Below are positions 63,297 through 64,000 of a stretch of DNA of 64,000 nucleotides, in pieces (the first letter of the stretch is position 1; each line of letters starts with the position of its first letter). The position numbers were made by a program, and so were the translations under genes. The notes below the pieces were generated by a model, which was not told where the DNA came from, did not search any database, and was given only the letters and a program-made list of their open reading frames with translations. Origin of the DNA: Cheilinus undulatus (Eukaryota; Chordata; Actinopteri; Labriformes; Labridae); contig NC_054877.1 in the NCBI RefSeq assembly GCF_018320785.1, forward strand, positions 32,696,151-32,760,150, given 5' to 3'.

Positions 63297-64000
63297 CTGT
63301 AGTGTTAGTCTGCCTCTATTTGGTGAAATCCTCATGGAACTCCATGAAAACGGATCCTCCTGCATCGCTAACGTCTGATTAACAAACCTCAGCATCCCCG
63401 TCAGAGTACTCCTGCCGTCCAGATCCTCCTCCTCTGGCACCAAAGTACTCACAGACTCCCTCCTTGACTCACTTGTCTGCTCCTCGTTTCTGTCCTCCGT
63501 CTTGTCCAACATGTACGTGAGAGGATTAAAAGAGAGATCAGAGGTCGCTGTGGCCTCTGCAGCGCTGAGGCCTTGCCAGCTGTGATCCAATGTATGTTGG
63601 GAGAAAGAGGAAGTGGAGGAAGTGGAGGAGGACTCCCATGGCTGCTTGCTCAGGGCCTCCCTCAGTTTGGCCTTCAGACTCAGAGGGAGATCCAGAGAGG
63701 AGTCAGTGTTGCTGCTCTGTAGCCAATCACATGTCTGGTTTGATAAACGAGGGGCTGAGGTGGGTTGAAGGTGTGAGTGAGGAGGGGGTGGTGAGGAAGT
63801 TCTTCGTTGTGTTGGGGAGGGATGACAAGTTGAGTGATTGTGGTCAGGAGCTGGTGCGTTTGTTTGAAGCTTTGTGGGTGATGACAGAGGGGAGTGTGCA
63901 GAGGAGGAGCCCTGAGAGGAGTACACAGCAGGGAGAGAGAGAGAGTGGTTGTACAGATTCTGGTGGTCAGCAGCTCGCTCAAGACTGGAGACCCGGGCTT
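63297..64000 (-). CDS. Unidentified gene, partial: one exon of a Ser/Pro-rich protein
   Basis: A minus-strand frame is open from the right edge to 63297, where CTACAG|GTAAAC is a consensus donor in phase 0, giving 234 codons. The start (SSLERAADHQNLYN) looks helical, possibly the end of a coiled coil. Then come a long Ser/Pro/His-rich stretch, a conserved-looking LSLKAKLREALSKQPWES, an acidic stretch and TLTGMLRFVNQTLAMQEDP. The composition is unlike the chance frames elsewhere. If the donor is not used, the frame adds 8 codons and stops at 63270, which would make this the last exon. I do not recognise the family; a centrosomal or scaffold-type protein is only a guess from composition. Confidence 0.7.

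Overview
This is nuclear DNA from a ray-finned fish, most likely a spiny-rayed teleost. The evidence is small exons with GT/AG borders spread over AT-rich DNA, and dense fish-type transposons: hAT deletion derivatives with 8-bp target duplications, decayed Tc1-like elements, tRNA-headed SINEs and LINE 3' ends. There are no operons, phage or CRISPR arrays. I found no viral or toxin gene.

Three genes lie on the minus strand in the same orientation, so they read from right to left. (1) 63297-64000 holds one exon of a Ser/Pro-rich protein with a predicted helix. It runs off the right edge and I do not recognise it. (2) 28251-46255 holds the complete coding region of a six-domain gelsolin/adseverin-like protein (scinderin-like, probably scinla). 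It has 16 coding exons and 720 residues, with an untranslated first exon and a TATA-like box near 50.1 kb. (3) 4729-23978 holds the first five coding exons (about 268 residues) of wls (Wntless/GPR177/Evi), the Wnt cargo receptor. The remaining exons must lie beyond the left edge.

Layout from left to right: wls intron 5 (1-4728) with a minisatellite-bearing repeat; wls exons 5, 4 and 3 (4.7-6.2 kb); a 9.3-kb intron 2 with hAT, SINE and other repeats; wls exon 2 (15.5-15.8 kb); an 8.1-kb intron 1 with two perfect hairpins and a Tc1-like relic carrying nested hAT insertions; wls exon 1 and promoter (23.9-24.3 kb); a 3.4-kb intergenic stretch with a second minisatellite element and a Tc1-like relic; the scinderin-like gene (27.7-50.1 kb); a satellite array built on AGCTA words (50.5-51.5 kb) just upstream of that gene; a 12-kb gene-poor stretch with a foldback element; and the third gene.

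The two recognised genes do not form a pathway. Wls carries lipidated Wnts to the cell surface. The scinderin-like protein would sever and cap actin filaments under Ca2+ control, and in zebrafish related proteins are abundant corneal proteins. All exon borders were read by eye from reading frame, splice sites and remembered family sequence; no alignment was run. The strongest non-genic signals are the nested transposons, the perfect hairpins at 19.3 kb, the satellite upstream of the scinderin-like gene and the three copies of the minisatellite element.
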